NCBI RefSeq assembly: GCF_900156535.1
Contig: NZ_FTNV01000001.1
Span: forward strand, 1,116,001-1,180,000
DNA from: Roseovarius nanhaiticus
GTDB taxonomy: Bacteria; Pseudomonadota; Alphaproteobacteria; Rhodobacterales; Rhodobacteraceae
Direction: 5' to 3'
Length of the DNA: 64,000 nucleotides
In this document: piece after piece, positions 45,465 to 55,842 of the stretch
Layout of the letters: every line of letters begins with the position of its first letter
Numbering within the stretch: the first letter of the stretch is position 1
The notes under the pieces: generated by a model
Database searches by the model: none
What the model saw: the letters and a program-made list of their open reading frames with translations, nothing else
Told to the model about the DNA's origin: nothing
Program-made: the position numbers and the translations under genes

Positions 45465-48314
45465 ATGGCGTTCGAGCCCACCGACTATCTGCCCTATGAT
45501 TTCGCCAACCGGCGCCATATCGGCCCCTCGCCCGAGGAAATGGCCGAGATGCTGAAGGTGCTGGGGGCGGATAGCCTCGATGCGCTGATCGACGAGACGG
45601 TGCCGAAGGCGATCCGCCAGAAGGAGCCGCTGGATTTCGGCAAGGCCAAGTCCGAGCGCGAGCTTCTCCATCACATGCGGCGCGTGGCGGGCAAGAACAA
45701 GGTTCTGGTGAGCCTGATCGGGCAGGGCTATCATGGCACGGTCACGCCGCCCGCGATCCAGCGCAACATCTTTGAGAACCCCGCCTGGTACACGGCCTAC
45801 ACGCCCTATCAGCCCGAGATTTCGCAGGGTCGCCTTGAGGCGCTCTTGAACTTCCAGACGATGATTTCCGACCTGACCGGCCTCGAGATCGCGAACGCCT
45901 CGCTGCTGGACGAGGCGACGGCCTGCGCCGAGGCGATGACCACTGCGCAGCGCGTGGCCAAATCGAAGGCCAAGGCGTTTTTCGTCGATCGCGACTGCCA
46001 TCCACAGAACATCGCGCTGGTCCAGACCCGCGCGGCGCCGCTGGGGATCGAGGTGATCGTCGGTAATCCGGACAAGATGGAGGCGGACAAGGTCTTTGGC
46101 GCGCTCTTCCAGTATCCTGGCACTTACGGTCATGTGCGCGATTTCACCGATCACATCGCCGAGCTGCACAAGCATGGCGCGATCGGCATCGTCTCGGCCG
46201 ATCCGCTGGCCCTGACCCTGCTGAAAGAGCCGGGCGCGATGGATGCCGATATCGCCGTAGGCTCGACCCAGCGCTTCGGTGTACCTTTGGGTTATGGCGG
46301 CCCGCACGCGGCCTACATGGCCTGCCGCGACGATTACAAGCGCGCGATGCCGGGCCGGATCGTGGGCGTCTCGATCGACAGCCACGGCAACCGCGCCTAT
46401 CGCCTGTCGCTCCAGACGCGCGAACAGCATATTCGCCGTGAGAAAGCCACCAGCAACGTCTGCACGGCGCAGGCGCTGCTCGCTGTCATGGCGTCGATGT
46501 ATGCGGTGTTCCACGGGCCGAAGGGCCTCAAGGCCATCGCGCAGCGCATCCACCGCAAGACGGTTCGCCTTGCCAAGGGGCTGGAGGCGGCGGGCTTTGC
46601 CGTCGATCCCAAGGCGTTTTTCGACACGATCACCGTGGATGTGGGACCGCTGCAATCGGCGGTGATGAAGTCGGCGGTCGATGAGGGCATCAACCTGCGC
46701 CGTGTGGGCGAGACGCGTGTGGGCATCTCCTTGGACGAATGCACGCGCCCCGAGAATATCGAGAGCGTCTGGCGCGCCTTTGGTATCACCGATCATGACG
46801 ACGATTTCACGCCCGAATACCGTGTGCCCGACAACATGCATCGCACGTCCGATTACCTGACGCACCCGGTCTTTCACATGAACCGGGCCGAGACGGAAAT
46901 GATGCGTTACATGCGTCGCCTTGCGGACCGCGATCTGGCATTGGACCGCGCGATGATCCCGCTGGGGTCCTGCACGATGAAGTTGAACTCGGCGGCCGAG
47001 ATGATGCCGGTCAGCTGGCGCGAATTCAGCCGTATCCATCCGTTTGTCCCCAAGGATCAGGCGGAAGGCTATCATGAGCTGATCGACGATCTGAGCGCCA
47101 AGCTGTGCGACATCACCGGCTATGACGCGATCTCGATGCAGCCCAACTCGGGCGCGCAGGGGGAATATGCAGGCCTTTTGAGCATTGCCGCCTATCACCG
47201 CGCGAATGGCGATAACGATCGCAACGTGTGCCTCATCCCGAACAACGCACATGGCACCAATCCCGCCAGCGCGCAGATGGTCGGCTGGAAGGTTGTGCCC
47301 GTCAAATGCGACGATCGCGGCGATATCGATCTGGAGGATTTCCGCGCCAAGGCCGACAAGTATAGCGAGACGCTGGCCGGCTGCATGATCACCTATCCCA
47401 GCACGCATGGCGTGTTCGAGGAGACGGTGATCGAGGTCTGCCGCATCACGCACGAGCATGGTGGTCAGGTCTATATCGACGGGGCCAACATGAACGCTAT
47501 GGTGGGCCTGTCGCGCCCCGGCGATCTGGGCGGCGACGTGAGCCACCTCAACTTGCACAAGACGTTCTGCATCCCGCATGGCGGCGGTGGTCCCGGCATG
47601 GGGCCGATCGGCGTCAAGGAACACCTGATCCCCCATCTGCCCGGCCATCCGCATACCGGCGGCACCGAGGGGCCGGTGTCTGCGGCGCCCTTCGGCTCGC
47701 CCTCGCTTTTGCCGATCAGCTGGGCCTATATCCTGATGATGGGCGGTGAGGGTCTGACGCAGGCGACGCGGGTGGCAATCCTCAACGCCAACTACATAGC
47801 TAAGCGGCTGGAGGGCGCGTATGACGTGCTCTACAAGGGTCAAAATGGGCGCGTGGCGCATGAATGCATCCTCGACACGCGGCCCTTTGCCGAAGGTGCG
47901 CATGTAACGGTGGACGATATCGCCAAGCGCCTCATCGATTGTGGCTTCCACGCCCCGACGATGAGCTGGCCGGTCGCCGGCACGCTGATGGTCGAGCCGA
48001 CCGAGAGCGAGACCAAGGCCGAACTGGACCGCTTCTGCGACGCGATGCTGGCGATCCGCGACGAGATCCGCGACATCGAGGACGGCAAGATCGACGGCGA
48101 GAATAACCCGCTCAAGAACGCGCCGCATACGATGGAAGACCTCGTGCGCGACTGGGATCGCCCCTACAGCCGCGAGCAGGGCTGCTTCCCGGCGGGGGCG
48201 TTCCGGGTCGACAAGTACTGGCCGTCGGTCAACCGCGTCGACAACGTCTATGGCGACCGGAACCTCGTCTGCACCTGCCCGCCGATGGAGGAATATGCCG
48301 AAGCCGCCGAATAG
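45465..48314 (+). CDS. gcvP: Glycine dehydrogenase (decarboxylating), P protein
   Basis: PLP enzyme that decarboxylates glycine and loads the aminomethyl group on GcvH. The single-chain form of 949 residues starts [26 protein letters not shown]. The PLP lysine is in [20 protein letters not shown] (about K699). The frame extends 20 residues upstream but homologues begin at this Met. Two internal halves with aminotransferase folds are present. Followed by a strong terminator. The L protein (lipoamide dehydrogenase) is not in the window and is usually shared. Confidence 0.97.
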   Translation: MAFEPTDYLPYDFANRRHIGPSPEEMAEMLKVLGADSLDALIDETVPKAIRQKEPLDFGKAKSERELLHHMRRVAGKNKVLVSLIGQGYHGTVTPPAIQRNIFENPAWYTAYTPYQPEISQGRLEALLNFQTMISDLTGLEIANASLLDEATACAEAMTTAQRVAKSKAKAFFVDRDCHPQNIALVQTRAAPLGIEVIVGNPDKMEADKVFGALFQYPGTYGHVRDFTDHIAELHKHGAIGIVSADPLALTLLKEPGAMDADIAVGSTQRFGVPLGYGGPHAAYMACRDDYKRAMPGRIVGVSIDSHGNRAYRLSLQTREQHIRREKATSNVCTAQALLAVMASMYAVFHGPKGLKAIAQRIHRKTVRLAKGLEAAGFAVDPKAFFDTITVDVGPLQSAVMKSAVDEGINLRRVGETRVGISLDECTRPENIESVWRAFGITDHDDDFTPEYRVPDNMHRTSDYLTHPVFHMNRAETEMMRYMRRLADRDLALDRAMIPLGSCTMKLNSAAEMMPVSWREFSRIHPFVPKDQAEGYHELIDDLSAKLCDITGYDAISMQPNSGAQGEYAGLLSIAAYHRANGDNDRNVCLIPNNAHGTNPASAQMVGWKVVPVKCDDRGDIDLEDFRAKADKYSETLAGCMITYPSTHGVFEETVIEVCRITHEHGGQVYIDGANMNAMVGLSRPGDLGGDVSHLNLHKTFCIPHGGGGPGMGPIGVKEHLIPHLPGHPHTGGTEGPVSAAPFGSPSLLPISWAYILMMGGEGLTQATRVAILNANYIAKRLEGAYDVLYKGQNGRVAHECILDTRPFAEGAHVTVDDIAKRLIDCGFHAPTMSWPVAGTLMVEPTESETKAELDRFCDAMLAIRDEIRDIEDGKIDGENNPLKNAPHTMEDLVRDWDRPYSREQGCFPAGAFRVDKYWPSVNRVDNVYGDRNLVCTCPPMEEYAEAAE

Positions 48315-48336
48315 GCAGCATCGGAAATGAGAGGGA

Positions 48337-48366
48337 AAAGCGGGCCGATTGCGGCCCGCTTTTTTC
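48337..48366. terminator. Bidirectional terminator after gcvP and ybbP
   Basis: AAAAGCGGGCCG-ATTG-CGGCCCGCTTTTTT: 12-base arms with an A-run on one side and a T-run on the other, so it ends transcripts from both the gcv operon and the convergent ABC permease gene. Strongest terminator in the window. Confidence 0.9.
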
Positions 48367-48374
48367 ATGACCGC

Positions 48375-50885
48375 CTATTCGCGGGCGCGCAGCACCTGGG
48401 CCGGACGCGCGCCCAGGGGGCGCAGCGCAAAGGCCAGCGCCGTGAGCAGCGTCACCAAAACACCCGCGCCGATGATGATCAGCGCCGATGGCCAGAGGAT
48501 GCGGTACTCCACTTCCATCACGAAATGGCTGACGGCCCACCCACCCAGCGCACCGGCGCCAAGGGCCACGGCCCCCGCAGCGGCGCCCAGGAGGATCGCG
48601 CGCAGCGCAAGGCTGGCCAGGATGCGCGTCCGCGAGGCACCCAGCGTTTTCAGAACCGCCGCCTCGAAGACGCGGGCGTTCTGATCCGCCGCCGCCGCGC
48701 CGATCAGCACCAGAAACCCGGTCAGAAGCGTTGCGGACGCGCCCCACGAGGTGGCCGCCGCAAGCCCCTTGAGCAGTTCGGCCACCCGGTCGATTGCCTC
48801 CTTGACGGGGATGCCGGTGACGTTGGGATAGGTGTTCGACACCTCGCGCAACAGACGGGCCTCGGCGCCTGCGTCGGCATAGACCGTGGCGATCACGCTA
48901 TGGGGCGCGCCCATCAGGGCGCCGGGGTTCATCACCATGATGAAGCCGATGCCAGCGGTCGAAAAATCGACCTCGCGCAGGCTGGTGATGGGGGCGGTGA
49001 TGTCGCGGCCGAGGATGTTGACGGTGATCTCGTCGCCCAGATCAAGGCCCAGCTCCATCGCCTCTTCTTCGGCAAAGCTGATCTGAGGCGGTCCGTTGTA
49101 ATCCTCGGGCCAGAAGGTGCCTTTGGTGACGGGATCGGGGGAGGCGGCGGCATAGCTGAGGCCGCGATCCCCATCCAGCACCCAGTGCGACTCGCTGACC
49201 TCGCTGGGATCGCGGCCATTGATGGCCGTGATCATCCCGCGCAGCATCGGCGCGCTGTCGACACGGCTGACATCGGGATCGGCTTCGGTCAAATCCCGAA
49301 AGCCCTCCATCTGGTCGGCCTGCAGATCGACAAAGAAGAAGGACGGCGCGCGGTCCGGCAGATTGCCGGTGATTGCGCCGCGCAGCGTGCCGTCGATCTG
49401 CCCGACAGCGGCGAGTACCGTGAGGCCAAGGCCCAGCGCGAGCATTGTCGGTGCTGCCGTGCTGCGCGGCCCGCCTATCGCGGCAAGTGCCCAGCCGACG
49501 GCCGGGCGCCCCCGTCCGAGGGGCCGCGCGAGGCGCGCCAGCGCCTGTACACCCCAGGCCGCCAGCCACAGCAGGGTCAGCGCACCAAGGATGCCGCCCG
49601 CCGTCCAGAGCGTCAGGCGCAGATCGCCCGAAAATGCAGCCGCCGCCAGCATGAGAAGCGCCGTCAGCGCGCCGATCACTGCCAGCATCGGCCAGCGGGG
49701 CAGGCGGCGCCCATCGCTGCCCCCGTCCCGGAAGAGGCTGGCCGCGCGGATCTCCTCGATCCGCGACAGCGGCGCGATGGTGAAGATCAGCACCGCGAGC
49801 GCGCCGTAGATTGCCGCCTCGGCCATGGGGCGCGCGTAGAAGGCAAACTGGGCCGGCACCGGCAGGCGCGCCTCGATGATGGGCGAGAGGGCCACGGGCA
49901 CGCCCGCGCCCAGCAGGATCCCAAGAACAAGGCCAAGCCCGCCCAGAGCGCCGATTTGCAGAAAATACGTGGCCATCACCGTGCCGCGATCCGCGCCCAA
50001 AGTGCGCAGGGTTGCGATGGTGGCCGTCTTGCGCGCCAGATAGGCCCGCACGGCCGAGGATATGCCGACACCGCCCACCGCAAGGCCACTCAGCCCGACC
50101 AGCACCAGGAACGCCCCCAGCCGGTTCACGAATTCAGAGATGCCCGGCGCGCCCTCGCGCGCGTCCCGCCACTCGATTCCGCTGGTGCCCAGCGCCTCTT
50201 CGGCCTCGGATTTGAGCGCGGCCAGATCGGCGCCCTCTGGTAGATTCAGCCGGTAGTCAGTGGAAAAGAGCGTTCCCTCCTGCAAGAGGCCCGACGCCTG
50301 CAGCGCCGTGGTACGCACCAATGTGCGCGGGCCAAGCGCGAAGCCTGCGGCGGCGCCGTCAGGCTCGTCCACCAGCGCAGCCATCAGCACGAAGTCCTGC
50401 GTGCCAAGGCGAACCACATCCCCCGGCTCAAGCGCAAGGCGCGCGATCAGGGCAGGCGCCATGACGGCGCCCGGCAGTTCCCCCTCGCCGTCAAGCGCCG
50501 CACCGAGCGGCATGGCCGGATCGAGGCCAACATCGCCCAGAAGGGGATAGGCGCCATCGACCGCCTTGACCTGCGTCAGTGCCCGCTCGTCCCGGACCAC
50601 GGCCATGGAGCGAAAGTCGACGACCTCGGACACCGTATCCGCCTGCGCGTCCATCCAAGCGCGCTCGTCCTCGGTGGCAAAACGGTAGGTCAGGCCGATC
50701 TCGGCATCGCCGCCCAAAAGCTCGGCGCCTTTTTCGCTCAGCCCCGCCTCGATACTGGCGCGGATCGTGCCTACGGCGGCGATGGCGGCGACACCCAGAA
50801 TGATACAGCCCAACAGAATACGAAATCCGGCCAGACCGCCGCGCAATTCGCGCCCGGCCAGACGTGCGGCAACTTTGAAATTCAT
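48375..50885 (-). CDS. ybbP: ABC transporter permease, YbbP type (FtsX domains)
   Basis: Large inner-membrane protein (836 residues) with an N-terminal helix, a periplasmic domain and two FtsX-like permease modules, ending SALIIIGAGVLVTLLTALAFAL. It pairs with the YbbA-type ATPase whose gene overlaps its start (ATGA). Such MacB/LolC-like complexes work by mechanotransmission; the YbbA-YbbP cargo is not established. The link to a divergent tesA-type gene is conserved, as in E. coli ybbA-ybbP-tesA. Confidence 0.92.
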   Translation of the reverse strand: MNFKVAARLAGRELRGGLAGFRILLGCIILGVAAIAAVGTIRASIEAGLSEKGAELLGGDAEIGLTYRFATEDERAWMDAQADTVSEVVDFRSMAVVRDERALTQVKAVDGAYPLLGDVGLDPAMPLGAALDGEGELPGAVMAPALIARLALEPGDVVRLGTQDFVLMAALVDEPDGAAAGFALGPRTLVRTTALQASGLLQEGTLFSTDYRLNLPEGADLAALKSEAEEALGTSGIEWRDAREGAPGISEFVNRLGAFLVLVGLSGLAVGGVGISSAVRAYLARKTATIATLRTLGADRGTVMATYFLQIGALGGLGLVLGILLGAGVPVALSPIIEARLPVPAQFAFYARPMAEAAIYGALAVLIFTIAPLSRIEEIRAASLFRDGGSDGRRLPRWPMLAVIGALTALLMLAAAAFSGDLRLTLWTAGGILGALTLLWLAAWGVQALARLARPLGRGRPAVGWALAAIGGPRSTAAPTMLALGLGLTVLAAVGQIDGTLRGAITGNLPDRAPSFFFVDLQADQMEGFRDLTEADPDVSRVDSAPMLRGMITAINGRDPSEVSESHWVLDGDRGLSYAAASPDPVTKGTFWPEDYNGPPQISFAEEEAMELGLDLGDEITVNILGRDITAPITSLREVDFSTAGIGFIMVMNPGALMGAPHSVIATVYADAGAEARLLREVSNTYPNVTGIPVKEAIDRVAELLKGLAAATSWGASATLLTGFLVLIGAAAADQNARVFEAAVLKTLGASRTRILASLALRAILLGAAAGAVALGAGALGGWAVSHFVMEVEYRILWPSALIIIGAGVLVTLLTALAFALRPLGARPAQVLRARE

Positions 50886-51550
50886 GCGATACGCCCGTCC
50901 GAGAGGGATACTGTCCGGTCGCAGCGCGCGGCGAGGTCGTGGTCATGTGTGACCATGATCAACGTCGCGCCATGTTGCGCACGCAGATCAAAGAGCAGAT
51001 CCATGATCGCGCCGCCGCTGGCGCTGTCCAGATTGCCCGTCGGCTCATCGGCGAGGATGAGACGCGGAGCGGGCGCGGTGGCGCGGGCCAGCGCGGTGCG
51101 CTGCTGCTCGCCGCCAGACATCTGCGAGGGGTAATGCCCGGTCCGGTGCGCAAGACCGACAGCCTTCATTTGAGCCTCGGCCCGCTCGGCCGCATCGGGC
51201 ACGCCCGATAGCTCCAGGGGAACGGCGACATTTTCCAGCGCGGTCAGGGTTGGAATGAGGTGGAAGGATTGAAACACCACGCCCATATGCCCGCGCCGCA
51301 GCCGCGCCAGCGCATCCTCGCCCAGCGCGCCCAGATCCTCGCCCAATGCAGTCACCGTGCCGGAGGTCGCGCGCTCAAGCCCGCCCATCAGCATCAAGAG
51401 GGACGATTTGCCCGAACCGGACGGGCCGACCAATGCGAGGGTTTCGCCCTCGGCGACATCCAGCGAGATTTCGTGAAGGATGTCGACGTCGCCGGTGCCG
51501 GATCTAAGTGTTAGACCAGCATTCTTGAGCGACACTATGGGAGATGACAT
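50882..51550 (-). CDS. ybbA: ABC transporter ATP-binding protein, YbbA type
   Basis: ATPase of the LolD/MacB subfamily, 222 residues. The start MSSPIVSLKNAGLTL is chosen; the ORF extends far upstream but only as antisense of tesA. Walker A GPSGSGKSS, signature MSGGEQQRTALARA and Walker B LILADEPTGNLDS are intact, plus the switch His in MVTHDHDLA. Its stop overlaps the ybbP start by four bases. Divergent from tesA, whose start is within about 65 bp. Confidence 0.94.
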   Translation of the reverse strand: MSSPIVSLKNAGLTLRSGTGDVDILHEISLDVAEGETLALVGPSGSGKSSLLMLMGGLERATSGTVTALGEDLGALGEDALARLRRGHMGVVFQSFHLIPTLTALENVAVPLELSGVPDAAERAEAQMKAVGLAHRTGHYPSQMSGGEQQRTALARATAPAPRLILADEPTGNLDSASGGAIMDLLFDLRAQHGATLIMVTHDHDLAARCDRTVSLSDGRIA

Positions 51551-51614
51551 GAATATGCGCCTGCTTTTTGGAACTTGCCTGCAATATGGGGCCGCGCGCG
51601 CCCGGAGCAAGCCG

Positions 51615-52298
51615 ATGATTGCCGCCCTCGGCGCCATCGCCCTGCTGTTGGCCGCGCCCAACCCCGCCATGACGCAAGAGGCGCAGCCCGGCGAGGTCCG
51701 TGTCATGCTTTTCGGCGACAGCCTGACAGCCGGATACGGTCTCAAGCGTGAAAACGGGTTTGCGGCGCAGATGTCGACGTGGCTACAGCAGAACGGCACG
51801 CCGGAGGGCGTACCTGTGCGGATTCTGAATTCCTCTGTCTCGGGCAGCACTACGGCGGGTGGTGTGCGGCGCCTTGACTGGGCGCTGGGCGATGCGCCCG
51901 ACGCGATGGTTCTGGAGCTTGGCGGGAATGACTTGCTGCGCGGGACGGATCCATCCGAAACGCGCGCCAATCTGGATACCATTCTGGCCCGCGCGACCGA
52001 CGAAGAGATTGAGGTGCTGCTGGTCGGCCTCGTCGCCAAGGATAATTACGGGCCCGAATACCGCGAGGCGTTCAACGCCATCTACCCGGAACTTGCCGAG
52101 AAGTACGGCACGCTGCTGCAGGTGGATTTCTTTGGCGCCTTGCCCGAGAAAAATGCCGATCAGGTGCCCTACCTGCAAAGCGACGGAACGCATCCCAACG
52201 CCGAGGGCATTGCAAAGGTCGTGGCCGATATGGGCCCGCGCGTGCAAGCATTGATCGAGCGAGTGCTGGAGGATCGCGCGGAAGCGGTGCAGAACTGA
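51615..52298 (+). CDS. tesA: Arylesterase / thioesterase I (GDSL, TesA type)
   Basis: Periplasmic SGNH hydrolase acting on acyl-CoA, aryl or lysophospholipid esters. A signal peptide (MIAALGAIALLLAAPNPAMTQ) is followed by block I FGDSLTAGYGL with the nucleophile Ser, the block III Asn in GGNDLLRG and the C-terminal SDGTHPNAEG with Asp and His. Starts at 51549 and 51537 are also in frame with a GGGAG site, but they would overlap the divergent ybbA start; 51615 has GGAG and a clean signal peptide. 227 residues. Confidence 0.92.
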   Translation: MIAALGAIALLLAAPNPAMTQEAQPGEVRVMLFGDSLTAGYGLKRENGFAAQMSTWLQQNGTPEGVPVRILNSSVSGSTTAGGVRRLDWALGDAPDAMVLELGGNDLLRGTDPSETRANLDTILARATDEEIEVLLVGLVAKDNYGPEYREAFNAIYPELAEKYGTLLQVDFFGALPEKNADQVPYLQSDGTHPNAEGIAKVVADMGPRVQALIERVLEDRAEAVQN

Positions 52299-52333
52299 TC
52301 GCCGCGCGCAACATGCTCTGCTGAAACGAAAAA

Positions 52334-52351
52334 GGGGCCCCGCGGGGCCCC
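52334..52351 (-). terminator. Terminator of cspA
   Basis: A perfect 18-base G/C palindrome (GGGGCCCCG and its complement), with five A on its left that read as a T-run on the minus strand. It lies 25 bp past the cspA stop and also follows the convergent tesA gene. Confidence 0.85.
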
Positions 52352-52375
52352 GATTTACCACATGTCTCGAAAGGC

Positions 52376-52582
52376 TTACGCCAGAACGATGTTCGATGCC
52401 GACTCGCGGCCGTCACGGCCTGCTTCGATGTCGAAAGTCACTTTCTGGTCGTCTGCCAGGCCGGTCAGGCCAGCGCGCTCAACAGCGGAAATGTGGACGA
52501 AAACGTCCTTGCCGCCGCCATCGGGTGCGATAAAGCCGTAGCCTTTTGTCGAGTTGAACCATTTCACGGTGCCAGTGGCCAT
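52376..52582 (-). CDS. cspA: Cold-shock-family RNA-binding protein
   Basis: A 68-residue single cold-shock domain: MATGTVKWFNSTKGYGFI with the RNP1 motif KGYGFI, then DVFVHIS (RNP2). It acts as an RNA chaperone that melts structure in messages. AAGGAG precedes the start. A possible promoter, TTGCAA-N17-TAAACG on the minus strand (52701-52729), would give a 5' leader of about 110 nt, as is common for cold-shock genes. Not all family members are cold-induced, so induction is uncertain. Confidence 0.96.
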   Translation of the reverse strand: MATGTVKWFNSTKGYGFIAPDGGGKDVFVHISAVERAGLTGLADDQKVTFDIEAGRDGRESASNIVLA

Positions 52583-52703
52583 ACCGTAGTCTCCTTGTCT
52601 TATGCTGCCCGCGTCAGTGCGGCAGCTCGGCTAGTCAGTGCAAGATCGAGTGCCTGAGCCGTAAGGAGCAGTTGGTCGATAGTGGTAACGTCGCGCGAGT
52701 CGT

Positions 52704-53936
52704 TTACCCCGGTTTGCGCCTTTTTGCAAGTGTCTTGCCGGATTCTGCCTGCGTCTCGGCGCCGCGCCTGTGCCGCCAAAGCGCACCGGGCATGCGCCAA
52801 AGCGCCCGCCTGCAGAGCGCGGGATATTCGGCCCGCCCGGCCAAAAGGTCCAGATACATCGCCTTGAGAACCGATGACGCGGCAAAGGCGCGCAGGACGG
52901 GCGCGCGTGTGCGCCGCCCGTAAAGGAGGGGGCGCAGCCAGCGCGCGAGGCGCAATGATCGGTGCAGGGGCCGCAGCGCGCGCCGGTAGGCGGGCAGCGC
53001 AGCGGCGGTGTTGCCGCGCGCCAGTGCCGCGCTTGCGGCATCTGCGGCGGCGGCGCCCGATTGCATGGCATGGGCGATGCCCTCGCCAGTGATCGGATCG
53101 ACTAGGCCCGCGGCATCGCCCACCAGCAGGATCGCGCCGCGCCCCGGCACGTGTCGCACCTCCCCGAACGGCAGGTGATGGCCTTTGACCGGCACTACGC
53201 TCTGCTCGTCCAAGACGCGGCGATAGTCGGTGAGACGCGCCCGCATATCAGGGTTTGCGCATGCGATGCCGCCGACGCCGATGGTCGTGCTGGACGCCTT
53301 TGGAAATTGCCAGCCATAGCCCCAGTCAGCGGCGCCCAGATCGATGCGGATCGTGGTGCGCTCGGCCTTGGGCAGGGGCGGGGCCTCAACCTCCATCGCA
53401 AAGCCAACGCGCGCCGGGTTGTAGGCCCGCCCATAGAGCGCACGCGCCACCATGCTGTTGACGCCGTCGGCGCCAATCAGGATCCGGCCCATGACGCACC
53501 TGCCATCGGCAAGTCGCGCGGACGGGATGCCCTCAAGCTCGAGCGCCTCGATCCGATGGCCGGTCAGATCGACCGCCCCGGCGGCAATGGCCAGTGACAA
53601 CAGATGCGCGTCCAGATCGCAGCGCATCGACAGGAACATTTCCGGACTTTCTACTGCTGAGCCCAGAGGCGCGCCGCCTGCGTGAAAAGAAATCCGCGTG
53701 CGCGGCTCAAAAAGGTTTGGGTCCAGTGCGCCGCCGAAAATCTGAGCGTAGAGCGTGGCGGCGCGTCCGCTGATCAGTCCGCCGCAGAGTTTGGAACGGG
53801 GAAAGCGCGCCTTGTCGATGATCGCTGTGCTGAGGCCCGCGCGCGCAGCTGTTATCGCGGCGGCGGTTCCAGCGGGACCGGCGCCGATGATGAGAATATC
53901 GAAGATGTGACGTTCAGGGCATGTGGGCGTCGGCAT
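52704..53936 (-). CDS. Geranylgeranyl-reductase-family FAD oxidoreductase
   Basis: Flavoprotein of 410 residues in the geranylgeranyl reductase family (TIGR02032), which includes ChlP/BchP and many enzymes of unknown substrate. The N-terminus has ILIIGAGPAGTAAAITAARAG; PRSKLCGGLISGRA is the family motif; VGDAAGLVDPITGEGIAHAM is the second FAD contact. No photosynthesis genes are nearby, so a role in bacteriochlorophyll is not supported and quinone or lipid isoprenoid reduction is an alternative. Ends with a basic tail. Confidence 0.88.
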   Translation of the reverse strand: MPTPTCPERHIFDILIIGAGPAGTAAAITAARAGLSTAIIDKARFPRSKLCGGLISGRAATLYAQIFGGALDPNLFEPRTRISFHAGGAPLGSAVESPEMFLSMRCDLDAHLLSLAIAAGAVDLTGHRIEALELEGIPSARLADGRCVMGRILIGADGVNSMVARALYGRAYNPARVGFAMEVEAPPLPKAERTTIRIDLGAADWGYGWQFPKASSTTIGVGGIACANPDMRARLTDYRRVLDEQSVVPVKGHHLPFGEVRHVPGRGAILLVGDAAGLVDPITGEGIAHAMQSGAAAADAASAALARGNTAAALPAYRRALRPLHRSLRLARWLRPLLYGRRTRAPVLRAFAASSVLKAMYLDLLAGRAEYPALCRRALWRMPGALWRHRRGAETQAESGKTLAKRRKPG

Positions 53937-53976
53937 GTGGTCCGTCTACGCGCTTTGCGATCCCTGCAAAAGAAAA

Positions 53977-54002
53977 ACGCGCAGCCGGGCCGGGCTGCGC
54001 GT
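53977..54002 (-). terminator. Terminator of ettA
   Basis: ACGCGCAGCC-GGGCCG-GGCTGCGCGT with 10-base perfect arms, an A-run on the left and a T-run on the right, between ettA and the next gene on the minus strand, about 28 bp past the ettA stop. On the minus strand it ends with a TTTTTC tract. Confidence 0.88.
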
Positions 54003-54029
54003 CTTTTTTCCGCATCACAATCCGGCGCG

Positions 54030-55679
54030 TCAGCGCGCGAACTTCTTGTGCTTGGATTTCGACGGCTCGATATCGCCCATGCGGCGGATCTTGTCCTCTT
54101 CGTAGTCCTCGAAGTTGCCCTCGAACCATTCGACATGCGCGTCGCCCTCGAAGGCCAGCATATGCGTGCAGATCCTGTCGAGGAAGAAGCGGTCGTGGCT
54201 GATGACGACGGCGCAGCCCGCGAAATCGACCAGCGCATCCTCGAGCGCGCGCAGCGTCTCGACGTCCAGATCGTTCGTCGGCTCGTCAAGGAGCAGAACG
54301 TTGCCGCCGGACCTCAGCAAACGGGCCATATGCACGCGGTTCCGCTCACCGCCCGACAAGAGAGAGACCTTCTTTTGCTGGTCGCTGCCCTTGAAGTTGA
54401 AGGCGCCGCAATAGGCGCGCGCGTTCACTTCGGCGTCGCCCAGCTTGATGATGTCCTGACCGTCGGCGATGGCTTCCCAGACGTTCTCGTCGGGTTTCAG
54501 ATCATCGCGCGACTGGTCGACATAGCTGAGATCGACGGTGGTCCCCAGCTCGATCGTGCCCTCGTCGGGCTGCTCCTGCCCGGTGATCATCTTGAAAAGC
54601 GTCGATTTGCCCGCACCGTTTGGGCCGATCACGCCCACGATGCCGCCGGGCGGCAGCGAGAAGCTGAGATTGTCGATCAGCTTGCGCCCGCCATAGGATT
54701 TGCTGAGGTTCTCGACCTCGATCACCTTCGAGCCGAGCCGCTGACCGTTCGGGATGACGATCTGCGCCTTGGTCAGTTTCTCGCGCTCGGACTGGTCCGC
54801 CAGTTCGTTATAGGATTTGATCCGGGCCTTGGATTTGGCCTGACGGGCCTTGGCGCCTTGGCGCATCCATTCGAGTTCGCGCTCAAGCGTCTTTTGCTTG
54901 GACTTGTCCTCGCGCGCTTCCTGCAGCAGGCGCTTGGCCTTCTGCTCGACCCAGCTGGAATAGTTGCCCTCGTAGGGAATGCCGCGGCCACGGTCCAGCT
55001 CGAGGATCCAGCCGGTGATGCTGTCGAGGAAATAGCGGTCGTGCGTGACGATCAGGATAGTGCCCTTGTAGTCGATCAGGTGCTGTTGCAGCCATGCAAT
55101 CGTTTCGGCGTCGAGGTGGTTGGTCGGCTCGTCCAGCAGCAGCATGTCGGGCGCTTCCAGCAGCAGCTTGCAGAGCGCGACGCGGCGACGCTCACCGCCC
55201 GACAGGCCGTCGATGGTCGACTCGCCCGGAGGGCAGCCGAGCGCTTCCATGCTGACCTCGACCTGGCTGTCCAGATCCCACAGGTTGTCGCTGTCGATCT
55301 CGTCCTGCAGCGCCGCCATCTCGTCGGCGGTGTCGTCGGAATAGTTCATCGCCAGCTCGTTGAAGCGATCCAGCTTGGCCTTCTTGGCCGCGACGCCCAG
55401 CATGACGTTTTCCCGCACGGTCAGGTTTTCGTCCAGATGCGGCTCCTGCGGCAGGTATCCGACGGTGGCGTCCTTGGCGGCCCATGCCTCGCCCGAGTAA
55501 TCCTTGTCGAGGCCTGCCATGATCTTCATCAGGGTCGACTTACCCGAGCCGTTGACGCCGACGACGCCGATCTTGACGCCGGGCAAGAAGCTGAGATGAA
55601 TGTTTTCAAAGCATTTCTTGCCGCCGGGATAGGCTTTGGAGACGCCTTGCATGTGATAGACGTATTTATTGGCTGACAT
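54030..55679 (-). CDS. ettA: ABC-F protein EttA (translational throttle)
   Basis: Soluble ATPase that binds the ribosomal E site and gates the first peptide bond according to the energy state. The 549-residue protein has two ABC domains: GVNGSGKST / LSGGERRRVALC / LLLDEPTNHLD and GPNGAGKST / LSGGERNRVHMARLL / LLLDEPTNDLD, with the inter-domain P-site linker (RELEWMRQGAKARQAKSKARI). MSANKYVYHMQGVSKAYPGG is a typical EttA N-terminus. The 163-bp gap before it should hold its promoter; no clear motif was seen. Confidence 0.96.
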   Translation of the reverse strand: MSANKYVYHMQGVSKAYPGGKKCFENIHLSFLPGVKIGVVGVNGSGKSTLMKIMAGLDKDYSGEAWAAKDATVGYLPQEPHLDENLTVRENVMLGVAAKKAKLDRFNELAMNYSDDTADEMAALQDEIDSDNLWDLDSQVEVSMEALGCPPGESTIDGLSGGERRRVALCKLLLEAPDMLLLDEPTNHLDAETIAWLQQHLIDYKGTILIVTHDRYFLDSITGWILELDRGRGIPYEGNYSSWVEQKAKRLLQEAREDKSKQKTLERELEWMRQGAKARQAKSKARIKSYNELADQSEREKLTKAQIVIPNGQRLGSKVIEVENLSKSYGGRKLIDNLSFSLPPGGIVGVIGPNGAGKSTLFKMITGQEQPDEGTIELGTTVDLSYVDQSRDDLKPDENVWEAIADGQDIIKLGDAEVNARAYCGAFNFKGSDQQKKVSLLSGGERNRVHMARLLRSGGNVLLLDEPTNDLDVETLRALEDALVDFAGCAVVISHDRFFLDRICTHMLAFEGDAHVEWFEGNFEDYEEDKIRRMGDIEPSKSKHKKFAR

Positions 55680-55842
55680 GATGCTATTCTTTCCTGTGAC
55701 CGGGTGCGGGCGTGCGAGATTTGGCGCCGGTACGGGCTCCGGCTATGCGTTCAAGGGCCATGTAACCGCCCGGCGCGCCGAATTCAATTGGATCTGTGGG
55801 AAGGACATGCCAGCGCCGGACCCGATGCCGGGGTCACGCGGG

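Noticed and set aside
45447-48368. 973-codon open frame on the minus strand over gcvP
   Set aside because: Antisense shadow of gcvP, which is clearly coding and in operon with gcvT and gcvH.
52704-53936. BchP/ChlP bacteriochlorophyll geranylgeranyl reductase
   Set aside because: The flavoprotein belongs to the broad family but no photosynthesis genes lie in the window, so the specific name is not justified.
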